NCBI GenBank assembly: GCA_014773175.1
Contig: VXCM01001574.1
Coordinates: 116,015-180,014, forward strand
Length of the DNA stretch: 64,000 nucleotides
Direction: 5' to 3'
Source of the DNA: Lucifuga dentata
Taxonomy: Eukaryota; Chordata; Actinopteri; Ophidiiformes; Bythitidae
The position numbers and the translations under genes were made by a program. The first letter of the stretch is position 1, and each line of letters begins with the position of its first letter. Below, in pieces: positions 50,105 to 62,152 of this stretch. Under the pieces are notes generated by a model. The model did no database searches. It was not told the DNA's origin and saw nothing but the letters and a program-made list of their open reading frames with translations.

Positions 50105-51372
50105 TTAAGCGTAATCCACAGATTGTGACATCACCTGACAGCAAAACGACCAGACAGTCTGATCAACAACCAGAGTACATAAAATATAATATTCCATGTA
50201 CAAACATTGCCGTTACTCAGACATTTATCCAGACTGGCTTTGCGATTCTTCCGTCTCCTCTCTGAAAAACACACTGGAGATTCCTGACATTCAGCAGTGA
50301 ACAGAGGAGGAAGAGGGAACGTAGGGAGTGAGGAGAAAACAATTTGTGGAAAGCTCGGAGCTTACCCCTTTCACACCTGAGCACGCCTGATCAATCACTG
50401 TGGAGAATGGGAGTGACTGTCGATTCAACACTCCCCCCCCCACCCATCGAAATGTCATAAAGGAGCTTTTCACCTCTTTCAGCCTGTCTGAAGAAACATG
50501 AAACAAGCTGGACTCAAAAGTCAGCTGCCAGCTAAATAACAGTCTGCTCGCCACTGGACTCTTCCACTTTTATAGCTAAATGCCAAATAAGTTCCTGAAG
50601 TAGGAGAGAAAGTCTAATGAAGGCACCAAATGGAACAAAGCAATAAACATAATGTTAATTTGCCCAAGCTATTTCTTTTAATTCAATTGAGATTATTTTA
50701 CCTCTCTCCCTTTTCACTGATTAGGTGAAAGAGAGGAGCAGGAACAATGGGGTTTCTTCAGAAATGTTGCTTTCCCACCGCAATTCAAGTACAGTGAAGA
50801 TAACAGACATTAGAGCAAATGACTGCATAAAAATAGAAAAGGGCTTGCTGCTCCTCGTCCACTGATTCATGTACTTTCCCATCTTGTTCAAAAGTCTTGG
50901 AACATTGCTGCAGCAGTTTCACTGTGTAAAAAAAAAAATCAGCACATGCTTGTTGAAGACTTGCTGAAAGATGTCGCAATGCTTGTTTTCTCTCATCTCG
51001 TTCTCGTGTTCCCGTCTCTTTCCAGCCCACTGCAAATCCAAAAATGTATTAAATCAGCTCCTCTGTGAAGGTATTTCACATTTCAGTTTCCCAGACCTTT
51101 AAATTTATAATGGCAGTTGTCCTTTCAAAGCACTAGAGAGCATCCAGAGGTCAGTGCCTGTTTCTTTTCAGGCATGACCTGGATTTTATTGGATAATTTG
51201 AACCTTGAATCCCCTATTCAGTCAGCGATTTGTAGCTCTCTCTCTGTCTTTGTTGCAGCATCTCACACAAACCGCCCGACACTGTCCTCTGATATTTTCC
51301 AAATTGCTGTTCTCGCCAACAGAGTGTAATGTCATGCTGACGACTATATAAAGGCCTATTGTCCTACCCCAT

Positions 51373-51378
51373 CCACAC

Positions 51379-51420
<42 letters not shown>

Positions 51421-51440
51421 NCACACACACACACACACGC
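51373..51440. repeat. (CA)n microsatellite with N
   Basis: A CA run broken by an N at 51421, so its true length is uncertain. Confidence 0.88.
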
Positions 51441-51584
51441 ATACACACAGAGTTTATGGCTGTAACTTTAACCTTAACCTTCAATTCACCAGACAATTTG
51501 TGGCTCTCGCATTTTCTTTCACTCTCCCCCTTTTCTGTCCTTATTTTCTCTCTTTTATTTTTTTAATGCACGCACGCACACACA

Positions 51585-51660
51585 GAGGGAGAGAGAGAGA
51601 GAGAGAGAAATTGATTGAGAAATGTTTTTTTTTTTTTTTTNTTTTTTTTTTTTTTTTTCT
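51585..51660. repeat. (GA)n then poly-T with N
   Basis: A GA run at 51587-51608, then a poly-T tract with a single N at 51641. Confidence 0.85.
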
Positions 51661-51698
51661 AAACTTGTGTGCACCTGTGTGTGAAAATGTGTGCACTG

Positions 51699-51768
51699 TT
51701 GAGACAGCTAAGCCATGTCCCTGGTGTAGCTTTATATTCCTATGAAAGCCTTGCATACATAGACACAG

Positions 51769-51839
<71 letters not shown>
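51699..51839. repeat. Dispersed repeat unit ending in (CA)n(GA)n
   Basis: GACAGCTAAGCCATGTCC, then TAGCTTTATATTCCTATGAA, then AGCC, followed by a CA run and a GA run. A diverged copy lies at 52370-52446. Confidence 0.65.
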
Positions 51840-51842
<3 letters not shown>

Positions 51843-52369
51843 TTGATAGACTGATGGAATGAGCAATATCCTTACACTGTAAAAAATGTTGCTAAATATT
51901 TGCCAGCTCGGTGTAACTGCACAATACTTACCGAGCAACAGAGAAAACCATAGTGACCTGAAATTTTGTGACCCTGCTTATGACTAAATGGAGATGGCCT
52001 CCACCCTCAGCCGAGCAGTGCCATCACTTTAAACGGACTGGCTCAGTATGTGTGTGGTCCTGCAGGTAACTAGATAGAAAGTGCCGCATTTAAAAGACTC
52101 ACTGTTGCCAAGTTTTCTTTATCAGCATCACCGCTTAAATAAAAAGATGCTGACAAAAAGTTCTCATCAAAGTAAGCAACAACATTTTTGTGCCATTCCT
52201 GTCGTGTAACGACTTGAACCACCATAATAGCTTCCCTTGAGATTTAAAATTTTAAGGGAAACTTTTTTTTTTTTTTTTTTTTTTTTAAGTTCTTACAGTG
52301 TATTACATTTCTAACCACCAATATTTGCGGTTTGTCTGTATATGTGTGTATGAATGTATGAGCTTTTAG

Positions 52370-52418
52370 GACAGCCAAACCATGTCCATGCCTTAGCTTT
52401 ATTTTCTTGTGAAAGGCT

Positions 52419-52446
<28 letters not shown>
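52370..52446. repeat. Second copy of the 51.7-kb repeat unit
   Basis: GACAGCCAAACCATGTCC, then TTAGCTTTATTTTCTTGTGA, then AGGCTCACACAC and a (CA)n run. Same order and orientation as the unit 670 bp upstream. Confidence 0.65.
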
Positions 52447-52449
<3 letters not shown>

Positions 52450-53423
52450 TAGGAGATGGAGCAAGTTGTGAACCACCCAGGAGACCGGGTGAGAACTGTA
52501 AGCCTGTGGGGTGGAGCTGAAAAACAAATGTTGTGTGACCTGGAGGGACTCCCTGCATGGCAAATCAAACACGTCCATCCTCTGCTGGATGCTCCGTCCT
52601 GAAGAGGATGAAATCCTCCGCCTTTCAAAGCCCAGTACCAGTGGGTTAGTTACTCACTTAGTGGTTAGTTAGTCAGAGTGTCTGTACCTTTCTTTCTTGC
52701 TTGCTTTCTTGCTTTCTTTCTTTTTCTTTGTTGTGTGACAGAATTTAAAGGCCCGAACCACATTTTTTACTGTATAAATACAGCGATATTCATAGTATTA
52801 CCCCATTGAAGAGCGTGTAAAAATATTATATATGTATTACAGTATATTATGTAAATAAACATATTATCCTGAAACCCAAATTGGAAATGAAAATGTCCAA
52901 ATGTAGTTCTCCTGCAACTTTTCATTTTAGTTGGTACCCGACTCACATGTGCTAAGCTACCGAGCTAACTAAGCTGCTGAGCTAAATGCACTTTTGGCTA
53001 AGCTACTGAGTTTCATATGCTATTAGGTTGTTTTTAATTATTTGTGCAGCTATATCGACCCAAATTCTGCTAAATATTCAACGTCAGTGAAAGTTTAGAC
53101 ATATATGGTGATGCAAAGATAAATCACAAGACATTCAACATTAAGAAGCCTTCATTTTGTACGGTTTTAGCATACTTCTAAGGTTTGTTAAAGAAAAAAA
53201 AAATAGAGAATAAAATCAGTGCATATAACATGGTGGAATGGAGAGAACAGGATTTAAGTCAGAGTTTAAGTCAGATTCTTGCCATTCACAGCGACCATGA
53301 ATCACAGCCTGAGGAAAGAAGAATAATTTGGCAGAATGAAGGATTTATCAGCCTTGAAATCCACACTTGTAAAAATTAATATAGATCGACAAAGCAGAAT
53401 GACAAAGTTGTTTCTTCATACTT

Positions 53424-53455
53424 GTTCTTCTTCTTCTTCTTCTTCTTCTTCTTCT
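53424..53455. repeat. (TTC)n trinucleotide repeat
   Basis: About ten TTC units. The poly-Ser open frame over it is a translation artefact. Confidence 0.9.
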
Positions 53456-53868
53456 GCTTCTTCTTTTTTAAAATGTAGTCCTGAATGTTATTGCAGAACT
53501 TGCTCAAAATGCCTCATTAGAATATCTTGTGCAATGAATGTGGCATTGATCAGTTCAAAAATAAATAGAATATGAAATCAATCCATCATTCCAAAGCTGG
53601 ACCACAATAACTAAACAAATCTAAATTTAATAAAGCACCTATAGTATGTACTAGTTTAACACTCATTTTTTTTTGTTCAAAATCAGGCTGTACACCCCCC
53701 AACATTCTTGCAGGCAGACATGGTGTCATATAGTCATATAGACTGTGTGTGTATTAGGAAACGATGGTATCATATAGACTCTACAGTTAATCTGTGCAGA
53801 CTAAACACACACCAACTGCCGCATACCTCAACCATATACTCTCTGTCTGCCTGTATGGCTCTCTCTCA

Positions 53869-53902
<34 letters not shown>

Positions 53903-53924
53903 GTATCATTACATGATACCATGT
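53869..53924. repeat. (CA)n run abutting a 12-bp palindrome
   Basis: The CA run ends at 53900 and overlaps the inverted repeat ACATGGTATCAT/ATGATACCATGT (53898-53909 and 53913-53924) with a 3-nt loop. Confidence 0.82.
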
Positions 53925-54097
53925 CAGTATCTCTTGTCCCCTTTCGTGGATCTATTGTTTGTCTGTTCATGTAATTTTTTAAAATGCAATTTTTTCAAAA
54001 TAGCCAAGAGAATAAATGTTTGAGTGCTGGAGGAAGCACACACACATGCACATACACACAAAGCTTTTCCAGATTGCATACCAAATACAGCTATTAC

Positions 54098-54387
54098 CAG
54101 GGTCGGATTGGGATGCTAATTTTTATCGGGAATTTTAGGGGGAACACGACACTAAAATGCTAATGATGCTGGGAGCGAATAAGTCCGTAATTGTCCACTG
54201 TTTCTCCATGCCACCCTTTCTCTTTGTCTAAGTGCCAAGAAAATTCTGAAAGAAAAAAATATTTTTTCTTAGTTTGTTTATTTTAATTAATATTATATTG
54301 TGAACTGCAAAGCCCACCGGCCGGCCCACCAACAGCCGCGGCCCACTGGGAAAAGCCCCACCTCTCCTGATGGCCTATCTGACCTTG
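54098..54387. mobile_element. Non-autonomous hAT-type transposon with 8-bp target duplication
   Basis: The left end CAGGGTCGGATTGGGA and the right end GGCCTATCTGACCTTG are imperfect inverted repeats of the CAGGGNCGGA type typical of hAT elements. The exact octamer GCTATTAC lies directly outside both ends (54090-54097 and 54388-54395), matching the 8-bp target duplication of hAT transposition. It is 290 bp, with a GC-rich right part (CACCGGCCGGCCCACC) and no coding capacity. Confidence 0.82.
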
Positions 54388-54594
54388 GCTATTACTATTT
54401 AACTATAGCTAACTGTTTCTAGCTCGCCTTTCACATTCCCTCTTTGTTACAACTTTTTTTCAGATTCTCCTTTTTTTATTTTAACGGTGTGTTCAGACAT
54501 CCTTCTCAAATCTGAAAGTTGGAACCTGTCACATGACCATGTTGAATTTACCACATTCAGGCAGTGACAAACGATTTTAAGCCAAAATAAATAA

Positions 54595-54595
<1 letters not shown>

Positions 54596-54628
<33 letters not shown>

Positions 54629-54630
54629 GA
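54596..54630. repeat. (AAT)n trinucleotide repeat
   Basis: About ten perfect AAT units. Confidence 0.92.
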
Positions 54631-57079
54631 AAAATAACAAATTAAGGCAACATTCTAAACATAACTGAAAGGCTTTTTTGTACTTTTTTAAAATTGAAGC
54701 CAAGCATGAACATCGTTGTTTCCTCTTCCTATAAGCCTGAGCTTTTTTTAGCAACAGCCACCATATAAAGAAGTTGTATATCCCTATATATGAAAGTAAA
54801 CATTAAAATGCCACAATAGTCAGGTTTACAGTTACTGTTTGAGAGCAGTGACACTCGTGAATTTTTTTTTTTTTTTTTTTNATTTTTTTTTTTTTTTTTT
54901 GTTTTTATTTAACAGATTGACCAGCAGCACCTCCATGCACAGGTACAGGTACCTGTATTTAGGCTACCTCATTTGAGGAAGAAGCTCAAGTTCAGCCGAG
55001 CCTTCAGGTCATCTGAAAGACAGACCTCTGTGGGTCACATACTTCAAATGATCCAGCCCCTGTCACCATGGTAACTTAAGATGATCTCCATTGGATGATT
55101 CCCATGGCGAGCCATGATCAAACGTGATCTGAACAGGAGCTCTGGGCTCATTGCCAGTCGTGTTCAAAGAAATGACACAGAAAGTATCGTTGCTAATCTT
55201 AATCGCATGCTGGAGGTTCGCCGTGAAAAGATATGACATATGTTGGATATATAATTTAAAATATGCAATAAATGTTTGTAGTCATTCCAAGCCATTCCCA
55301 TTCTAACTGTAAAGCTTCTAATTTCCTCGGTGATTTTACAAATCAACTGGTAACAGTAATTACAAGTTCCAGAGGTACCAAAGGCTCTGTGAGTTGTACA
55401 ACATGGACACCTTGTACAAAATGTGCCATCTTACTCACCCTATTTACCGGATTTTTCCATGAAAACCTATTTGACCTTGAATGATGATGGTTTTGGCTCG
55501 GCAAGTAAAGGAAACAGAGCTAGAATCCATCCGGCATCACAAACAGAATTGAATCTTTCTATTTGCTTTTTTCAACAGGTCATTGAAGCCATATAATGTT
55601 CAGACTAAGTGAGATACAAACTCAAGAATCTGCCATGGCTGCACCATTCCATCAAACAAAATCGCTTCACATGTCTTCATGTCTGTGACATCTCACAGAA
55701 CTGATTGTTCTCTGGGTTTGAATGGTCTATCCTCATTGTGATTGAAGCAATACACCGCACAGACATTATTATCTGAATGAGGCCAAGGTTGCGAAAATGT
55801 TTCCATAGCATGAATGCGATGACGCAATGCTGTATCGCTTCAACTCTGCCTGCTGTGCCTTATTGAGGTGACAGCGCTAAGCTCCTTTATTTACACATTT
55901 ACACTACCAGCAGTTTACCTCCAATAATCCTCTGTAGCCTTGGCAGAAAGTCTTATTTATCACTGTAGTAATGTTTTCTACCACTTATGTGCTTTCATTA
56001 CAGTGTCTGTTGTTCTGGGGAGAGCTCAGCTGTGTGTAATACATTTCTGCTCCTTCTATTACACCCTGTAAGAGTTGTTGAAATTGAAAGCAGCATGTCC
56101 TTGTTTTATTGTTTTATCATTTTATTATTTTTCTCGTATTTTATGTGACCAATAGTTTCTACTTTTCTTTAATGGAGCCTTTCACAGGAAGCCTTCTGTG
56201 TCATTTTCTTTAAATATTACAAGCAATTGTACAGCCAGCAAGAAATGAAGGAAGAGACAACTGTTTGCACTGCAGAAAACATCAAAATCAGCTGGATCTT
56301 GAATCTGAGGACATGAAAGAGTAACTTATCAATGGTGAAACAAGCAAAACTGAATTATTCATACATATTTAGATAAAAGTATTGCAATTTCCAGATGAAC
56401 AGCTATAGTAGATGCACTATATAAATACTGTAACACAACATAGAAAAAGTACCACAGCTGCACAATTGCACGTTTTATTTCTGTCAAATTTGACATTTAT
56501 GAGGAAGAAATGCTGCAGAAGGATAAATGCTGCAGTTGAGTTTTTTTTTCCTTTAAACCCCACTGCGCTCCACATGCTTTAAAAAGAAAAAAAAAAAAAA
56601 AAAAANAAAAAAAAAAAAAAAAAAGAAGTAACATGCATTAAAAGAATCTGGGACAATGCTTTCTAGAATGAAAGAGAGAAAGAACAGAGCAATTTTCAAA
56701 GAAAATGCATTCAAAATGACCTGCTGTTACCCCATGACAAAGAGTGACACTCAAACGTTGTTGACATTCATTTTATTAAACTTAAAATGCACTTTGATGC
56801 GCAAATATTTTTGAGGAATTTAAGCCTAAAATCTCAAAGAATTAAGTAAGAATTTTGGAAACGAACATGTGTAGAAGGGTTTGTTTCTAGATAGCAAAAG
56901 TGAAAAAAACAAAAAAAAGTTAGCAACAGATAGAGAAACGAGTAGTCAGTAATTCCCGTATATACTTGAATATAAGCTGAGTTTTTATTACCAAATTTCA
57001 CAAAGTAAATTGGGGGATTGGCTTATAAACAAGAAATTCAAATTTGATCCCATAGAATGGAATTTCCAGGGGTGAAAAT

Positions 57080-57206
57080 ACTACCCATTACCACAACCCA
57101 TGGAAAATAGTTTAAATCATACCTTAGAATGAGATATTTCCTNACTACCCATTACCACAACCCATGGAAAATAGTTTAAATCATACCTTAGAATGAGATA
57201 TTTCCT
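57080..57206. repeat. 63-bp direct duplication around a single N (assembly artefact)
   Basis: 57080-57142 and 57144-57206 are identical, with N at 57143. Confidence 0.87.
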
Positions 57207-57322
57207 GACAAAACATCATCTAGCACATTTTGCAGCAGCCATTTGCAGCGGCCAGTACCAGTAATGTCAGGTACGGTAATCAGTTGTTGAAATAAATGTC
57301 ATGTTTACCGGTACCAGTAAGT

Positions 57323-57453
57323 GGATTATTTTCAGAAAATCACAGGAATACTATGACAATACCCAGAAAAAACAGGTAATTTGCTAANGGATTATTTTCA
57401 GAAAATCACAGGAATACTATGACAATACCCAGAAAAAACAGGTAATTTGCTAA
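57323..57453. repeat. 65-bp direct duplication around a single N (assembly artefact)
   Basis: 57323-57387 and 57389-57453 are identical, with N at 57388. Confidence 0.87.
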
Positions 57454-57541
57454 AGAAATAAATAAATGGAACATCAGGGGGTTGATTCATGTATGGGTTT
57501 CTTTAAAAATCTAAATTTGCAGGTCAAAATCAGGGAGTCAG

Positions 57542-57593
57542 CTTATACATGAAATCGGCTTATACTTGAGTATAAGCCGATTTCATGTATAAG
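57542..57593. repeat. Perfect 25-bp palindrome, 2-nt loop
   Basis: The arm 57542-57566 (CTTATACATGAA...GGCTTATACT) is perfectly inverted at 57569-57593. A third partial copy of the arm (TATAAGCCGATTTCATGTG) follows at about 57611. It lies at the right end of the degraded TIR element. Confidence 0.9.
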
Positions 57594-58523
57594 TATATTT
57601 CATGTATATGTATAAGCCGATTTCATGTGCGGTATTCACTTTAGCACAATTTTGAAATACTGATGACTGGTATCAAGTTTTAAAATATATTCAAGTGTAT
57701 TTCTGAAAGTGGAAGCATTTTTTTTTTTTTTTTTTTTGTACGTCTTTATGCTTCCAAGACATTAATGCATTCACATGTAGTCCAAACTATGTCATTATTG
57801 GTTTAATGCATCTTTGCTCTTTTTTTTCTTCTTTTGTTGTTGCTTGTTTTTTAAAACTTTTTTTTAAATACCTTTTTTTGATTCATCCAGTTGCAGTTGT
57901 TGTTTGTGAATGTATGTCAGTGTATGTTGCCATGTTCCCCATGTGTGTGACTCCACTGAGATTCGATCCCACGTTTGAAAGAGTACATGAGAAGATTATA
58001 GGGAAACAGGAATCCAGAGAAAGTTAACCTGAATAAATCAGTACTTTCTCGTTATTATTTTCATATTTAACTAATCTTCCGAATTAAAAAACAACTGCTT
58101 CTTGTTTGCCCTAGTAATTAACTCAGTGAGAACATCCCCCATGTGGCCGTGTCTCTTTTCAACCAAAAATAAAAAAAAAAACAAAAAAAAAAAACATGCC
58201 CAATCACTTCGAGCCACTCCGGAGAATGTAATTGTTACAAGGATCTCAGCAAACAGGAGCTTTAAAGATTTTCAACAATGGTATAAAAATATGATCCAGG
58301 ATACAAATCAAGAAATGTTCAACAGAGAAAAACAGGGAAAGAAAAAAAAAAAAAAANAAAAAAAAAAAAAAATCGGATCCAGATCCAAACACTGGCCAAA
58401 GATTTCTATACATTTTCTGCTACGAGAGGATTGTGCAGCCTTATTCTGCTTTCTAGTTATGAATAATATTTGGATGAATTTTGGCATTCAGCTGCTGTTT
58501 TCAGCTGCTTACAGCTCAGAAAT

Positions 58524-58592
58524 CCCCATAGCTCATCTGGATAAGAAGCAGGTTGGGTAACAGAGATGTTGTTAGTTTAAATCCCAGGACCT
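58524..58592 (+). repeat. tRNA-like fragment, possible SINE head
   Basis: TAGCTCATCTGG resembles a pol III A box. About 30 nt later TTAGTTTAAATCCCAGG resembles a B box with two changes from GTTCGAATCC. The spacing suits a tRNA-derived SINE. I see no cloverleaf with a convincing acceptor stem and no second copy in the window. Confidence 0.3.
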
Positions 58593-60090
58593 CAATCTGC
58601 ACATATGTGATTTGACTCATGTACTCATAAAAAAAGACAAAAAAAAAAAAAAAAAAAAAATGCCTTTGACAATATAACCAAGGAACTAGACTTTAGTTGT
58701 GATTTTGCTGGGATTCAGTCCAACATTTTCACCACTTGTCTCAGAAATTCACTTTCAGCTTCAGGTTTAATCTTTCATTTTCTCTCCTTCATTCTTTTTC
58801 TTTCTTTCCATCCTTTTCTTCTTCGACTCATCTGAAAGCATGAGGTCATCACTCCTTGACTATTAGTACTGGTTTTTTTTTGTTGTTTTTTGTTTTTTGT
58901 TTTTTTTTGTCCTACGTGTTTACTTTTAATGAAGTAATCATGTGAATGCAGGACTTTTTACTAGCAATAGAGTATTTAAATACTGCAGTATTTACTTAAA
59001 TCTGAGTACTTTTTTTCCACGAGTGGGGTTGTGTGCATTTTAGGAGATGAAAGGGAAAAGAGGACAGGCGAGACATGGCAGGAGAGTGTGAATGTCCTCA
59101 TTTAGAGGTGGTAATCCCTTATTTCTCACAAAGACACACACACACACACACACAGAAGCACTTACATCTTATACAACCACATGTCTTGGCACAGACACAT
59201 AAACAAACACATATGCACACCTGTTGTGTCAAAGGACACCCGACACAACTGCTTACTGGATAGTGCAGGTGCTGCTGTCAATCATGCGCGCGCACACACA
59301 CACACACACAGTTCTAAAAGAAATGAAGATATTCCTATTGTTAATGCAGTAGCAGTTGATTCATAACACAAAACTAACAATACTATAAAATTAAGCTGCA
59401 TCGTAACATTCAAAAAGTCACAGTAAATTCAGAAATTATAAGATGATAAACATCCATTAAAAAACACAATTTTCCATAAAATATTATGAATAATGTTGAA
59501 TCCTTGTGGATTGTGGATTTATAGAGCAAAATTAATTGCTTTGAGTACTGCCTTTTTTTTTTTTTTTTTTTTTGTCCTAAGCAACAAGAAACGAGAAAAT
59601 AACAGAAAGGAAATTAAAGTAAGATTTTTTTTCCATCTTTGCTTTATTAACAAGATAATAATGCATCAAAGATTAAATGAATTATTTTCCTTTTGTCATT
59701 TGGGTAAATTTTTCTGCTTATATTTCCAGCTAAGTAGAATTTATAAGTGGTGCGTTTACTTGTAATTGAATATTTATGCGTTGTCATATTGCTGTTTTTG
59801 CTTTAGTAAAGGATTTCCACACTGGTAAATATCATATTACACTGTGAACTTGCTGTTCTCCTGACAGGATGCTTCCCACAATGGCTATTTACTGCCACTT
59901 ACCAGACATAAATCAGATACATTCATTTTATGTGCAGATATGTATGTGTGTGTGTGTGTGTATGTGCGCACACGATGCTCAATGCTGAGAGGAAATAAAG
60001 AGGAATTAAATAGTGAAATGTATACTGCAGTGATCCTTTCATTCCACATCGTATAGTGGCTGTTCCTGCACTCTTTTTATGTGTATATGT

Positions 60091-60096
60091 TGTGTG

Positions 60097-60132
<36 letters not shown>
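60091..60132. repeat. (GT)n microsatellite
   Basis: GT run with one early interruption. Short CA runs lie about 180 bp downstream. Confidence 0.9.
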
Positions 60133-60133
<1 letters not shown>

Positions 60134-60956
60134 ACATAAATTTATGGCTAGACCTGTTGCTCATTGCCTACTCTGTTGTCACTGTATTAGTCACAGCAGC
60201 TACAGTATATGCAGCGTCCACTATTCACACATTAGTTACAGTCATTTTACACTTCAGTATCTATAACACACACTCTCACACACACACACACACACCAAAG
60301 CGTAATTCTAAGGTTCACTTTGTTCTGTCTATTGTTAAGATATTTAAATGGCGAATGTAAATAGCGCTCATGTACAGTGTTTGCATGGCTGTTATTATTA
60401 GTGGACTACCAGATTAGTTCTGCTTTCAGCAGGCGATATCTGCTAAACACACTGCGGTTACACTAATTTTACACTCAATTACTCACACTTTGTCTCTCTG
60501 CTGTAATTAACTTGCACTTAAACACTCGTAAAACACATATAGAAGGCTTCTACAGCACTAATCTGTGTCTTTGTGATATATGCCAGTCCTGCTTTACCCT
60601 GAAGTAAAAGTTTATTAGTGACATGTGGACAGTAATTCAATTCAAGGCAACAGCTCATGAATAAAGCTCATCGTTATGAATACTATAATCAAAATCAAAA
60701 GGCAGAGAGCCTTACATGCTCTTGCTGTCACCAAAATTGGACAGAAACTGTATTTTGTAGCAATAATTGATGGTGTGTATGTTTAACTTTGGTAAAACAT
60801 TCATGGCACTACATGTTTTATTTAGTTTATTTTAGCTCATGATAGAGCATGATATGGTAATGGCAAAGCAATGGCAAAAACAAACTGATTAAACATTATT
60901 TTATTGCCTAGTCAAATTTTCTGGATGGCAGTTTCCTTCTGTGAAGCTCGATAAAA

Positions 60957-62152
60957 GATAGATAGATAGATAGATAGATAACTTTATTGTCATTCAAGGA
61001 CACGTAAAAAACAGTGCACTAGAACGAAATTTCGTTGCATTGGCTCTCAAAAAAGCAGTTAAAAAGTGCTTGTGTGCATACACTAACAAATCTACAATAA
61101 TGTATGTAAAATTTTAAAATCAATAAAAATAATAAAAATGTCATAAAAATAGTTCTAGCAGTGGTTTTATGTGGGTGTTTGGCTTTCTTTTATTGAGAGT
61201 TCAGTAGTCTTATGGCCTGGGGGATAAAACTGTTGCAAAATCTGGCTGTTCTACTCCTCACACTGCGAAACCTCCTGCCAGAGTTGAGCAGTGAGAACAG
61301 TCCATGGTGTGGATGTGTGGAGTCTCTGATGATGTTATTGGCTCTTGTCAGACAGCGTTTGCGTCCGATGTCCAGGATGGAGGGAAGAGAAATCCCAATA
61401 ATTTTCTCCGCCGTTCTCACCACTCTCTGAAGGCACTTCCAGTCCGCAGCTGTGCAGCTGCCACACCACACAGAGATGCAGTTGGTCATTATAGACTCAA
61501 TAGTGCTCCTATAAAAGGTGGTGAGGATGGGAGGGGGTAGGTGTGATCTTCTCATCCTGCGGAGGAAGTGCAAACGCTGCTGTGCTTTCTTAACCAGAGA
61601 TCCCGTGTTTTTTGTCCAAGTTAAGGTGTCTGTTATGTGCACTCCCAAGAACTTCGTGCTCTCCACCACCTCCACTGCTGAGTTGTTGATATGCAGCGGA
61701 GTGTGACTGGGCTGCTTCTTTCTGAAGTCGACGATGATCTCCTTTGTTTTGTCAACATTCAGGAGAAGGTTGTTTCTGCTGCACCAGTTCACCAGCTGCT
61801 CCACTTCCTCTCTGTAGGCCCGGTCGTCGTCGTTCCGGATGAGGCCCACTACTGTCGTATCATCAGCATATTTGATGATATGATTGGAAGTGGACCTGGC
61901 GACACAGTCATGGGTCATAAGAGTGAAGAGCAGCGGACTCAGGACGCAACCCTGAGGGGAGCCGGTGCTCAGGGTGATGACTGAGGAGGTGTTCTTCCCC
62001 ACACGTACAAACTGGGGCCTTTCAGAAAGAAAATCCAGGATCCAGTTACACAGTGTGGTGCTGAAGCCGAGGGGTGCCAGTTTGCTTACCAGATGCTGGG
62101 GGATTATTAAAAGCACCAAGCACCATCCACACGGACATAATAACATCATCAA
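60957..62152 (-). mobile_element. 5'-truncated LINE (non-LTR retrotransposon)
   Basis: On the minus strand this is the distal half of a reverse-transcriptase ORF (61190-62152), a short 3' UTR and a terminal (TATC)n repeat (60957-60980 as GATA on +). The UTR contains AATGACAATAAAGTTATC just before the repeat and the palindrome AACGAAATTTCGTT (61023-61036). The L2/CR1/Rex1-like assignment rests on the RT motifs and the short-repeat tail. The 5' truncation near 62.15 kb is typical of incomplete reverse transcription. I found no target-site duplication. Confidence 0.88.
61190..62152 (-). pseudogene. LINE reverse-transcriptase, C-terminal part
   Basis: A 320-codon open frame. In order: [38 protein letters not shown]; the catalytic box as YADDTTVVG; the [16 protein letters not shown] block; [13 protein letters not shown]; the thumb-like [14 protein letters not shown]; and a C-terminal region ending QAIRLLNSQ with an ordinary stop. 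The catalytic YADD is intact. The protein lacks the endonuclease and the N-terminal half of RT. Just before LVSKL the expected SAFNTIIP motif is shortened by a small deletion at about 62105, so the first 15 or so residues are out of the original frame. It cannot act alone. The long unbroken frame suggests a fairly young insertion. Confidence 0.92.

Larger units (their letters stand above)
56955..57640. mobile_element. Degraded TIR element with 'TATAAGC' ends
   Basis: The left end CCCGTATATACTTGAATATA leads into AGCTGAG. The right side holds GTCAGCTTATACATGAAATC and repeated TATAAGCCGATTTCATGT blocks, roughly inverted to the left end. It resembles vertebrate DNA elements with 'TATACTYGAGTATAAGCCGA' ends, but I cannot name it with confidence. 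Two artefactual duplications around Ns (57143 and 57388) inflate the length by about 130 bp. Confidence 0.45.

Noticed and set aside
51359..51745. 128-codon frame with His-Thr repeats
   Set aside because: Translation of (CA)n, (GA)n and poly-T with two Ns.
58102..58560. 152-codon open frame with a Lys-rich middle
   Set aside because: It runs through two poly-A tracts and an N, and the remaining sequence has no family match.
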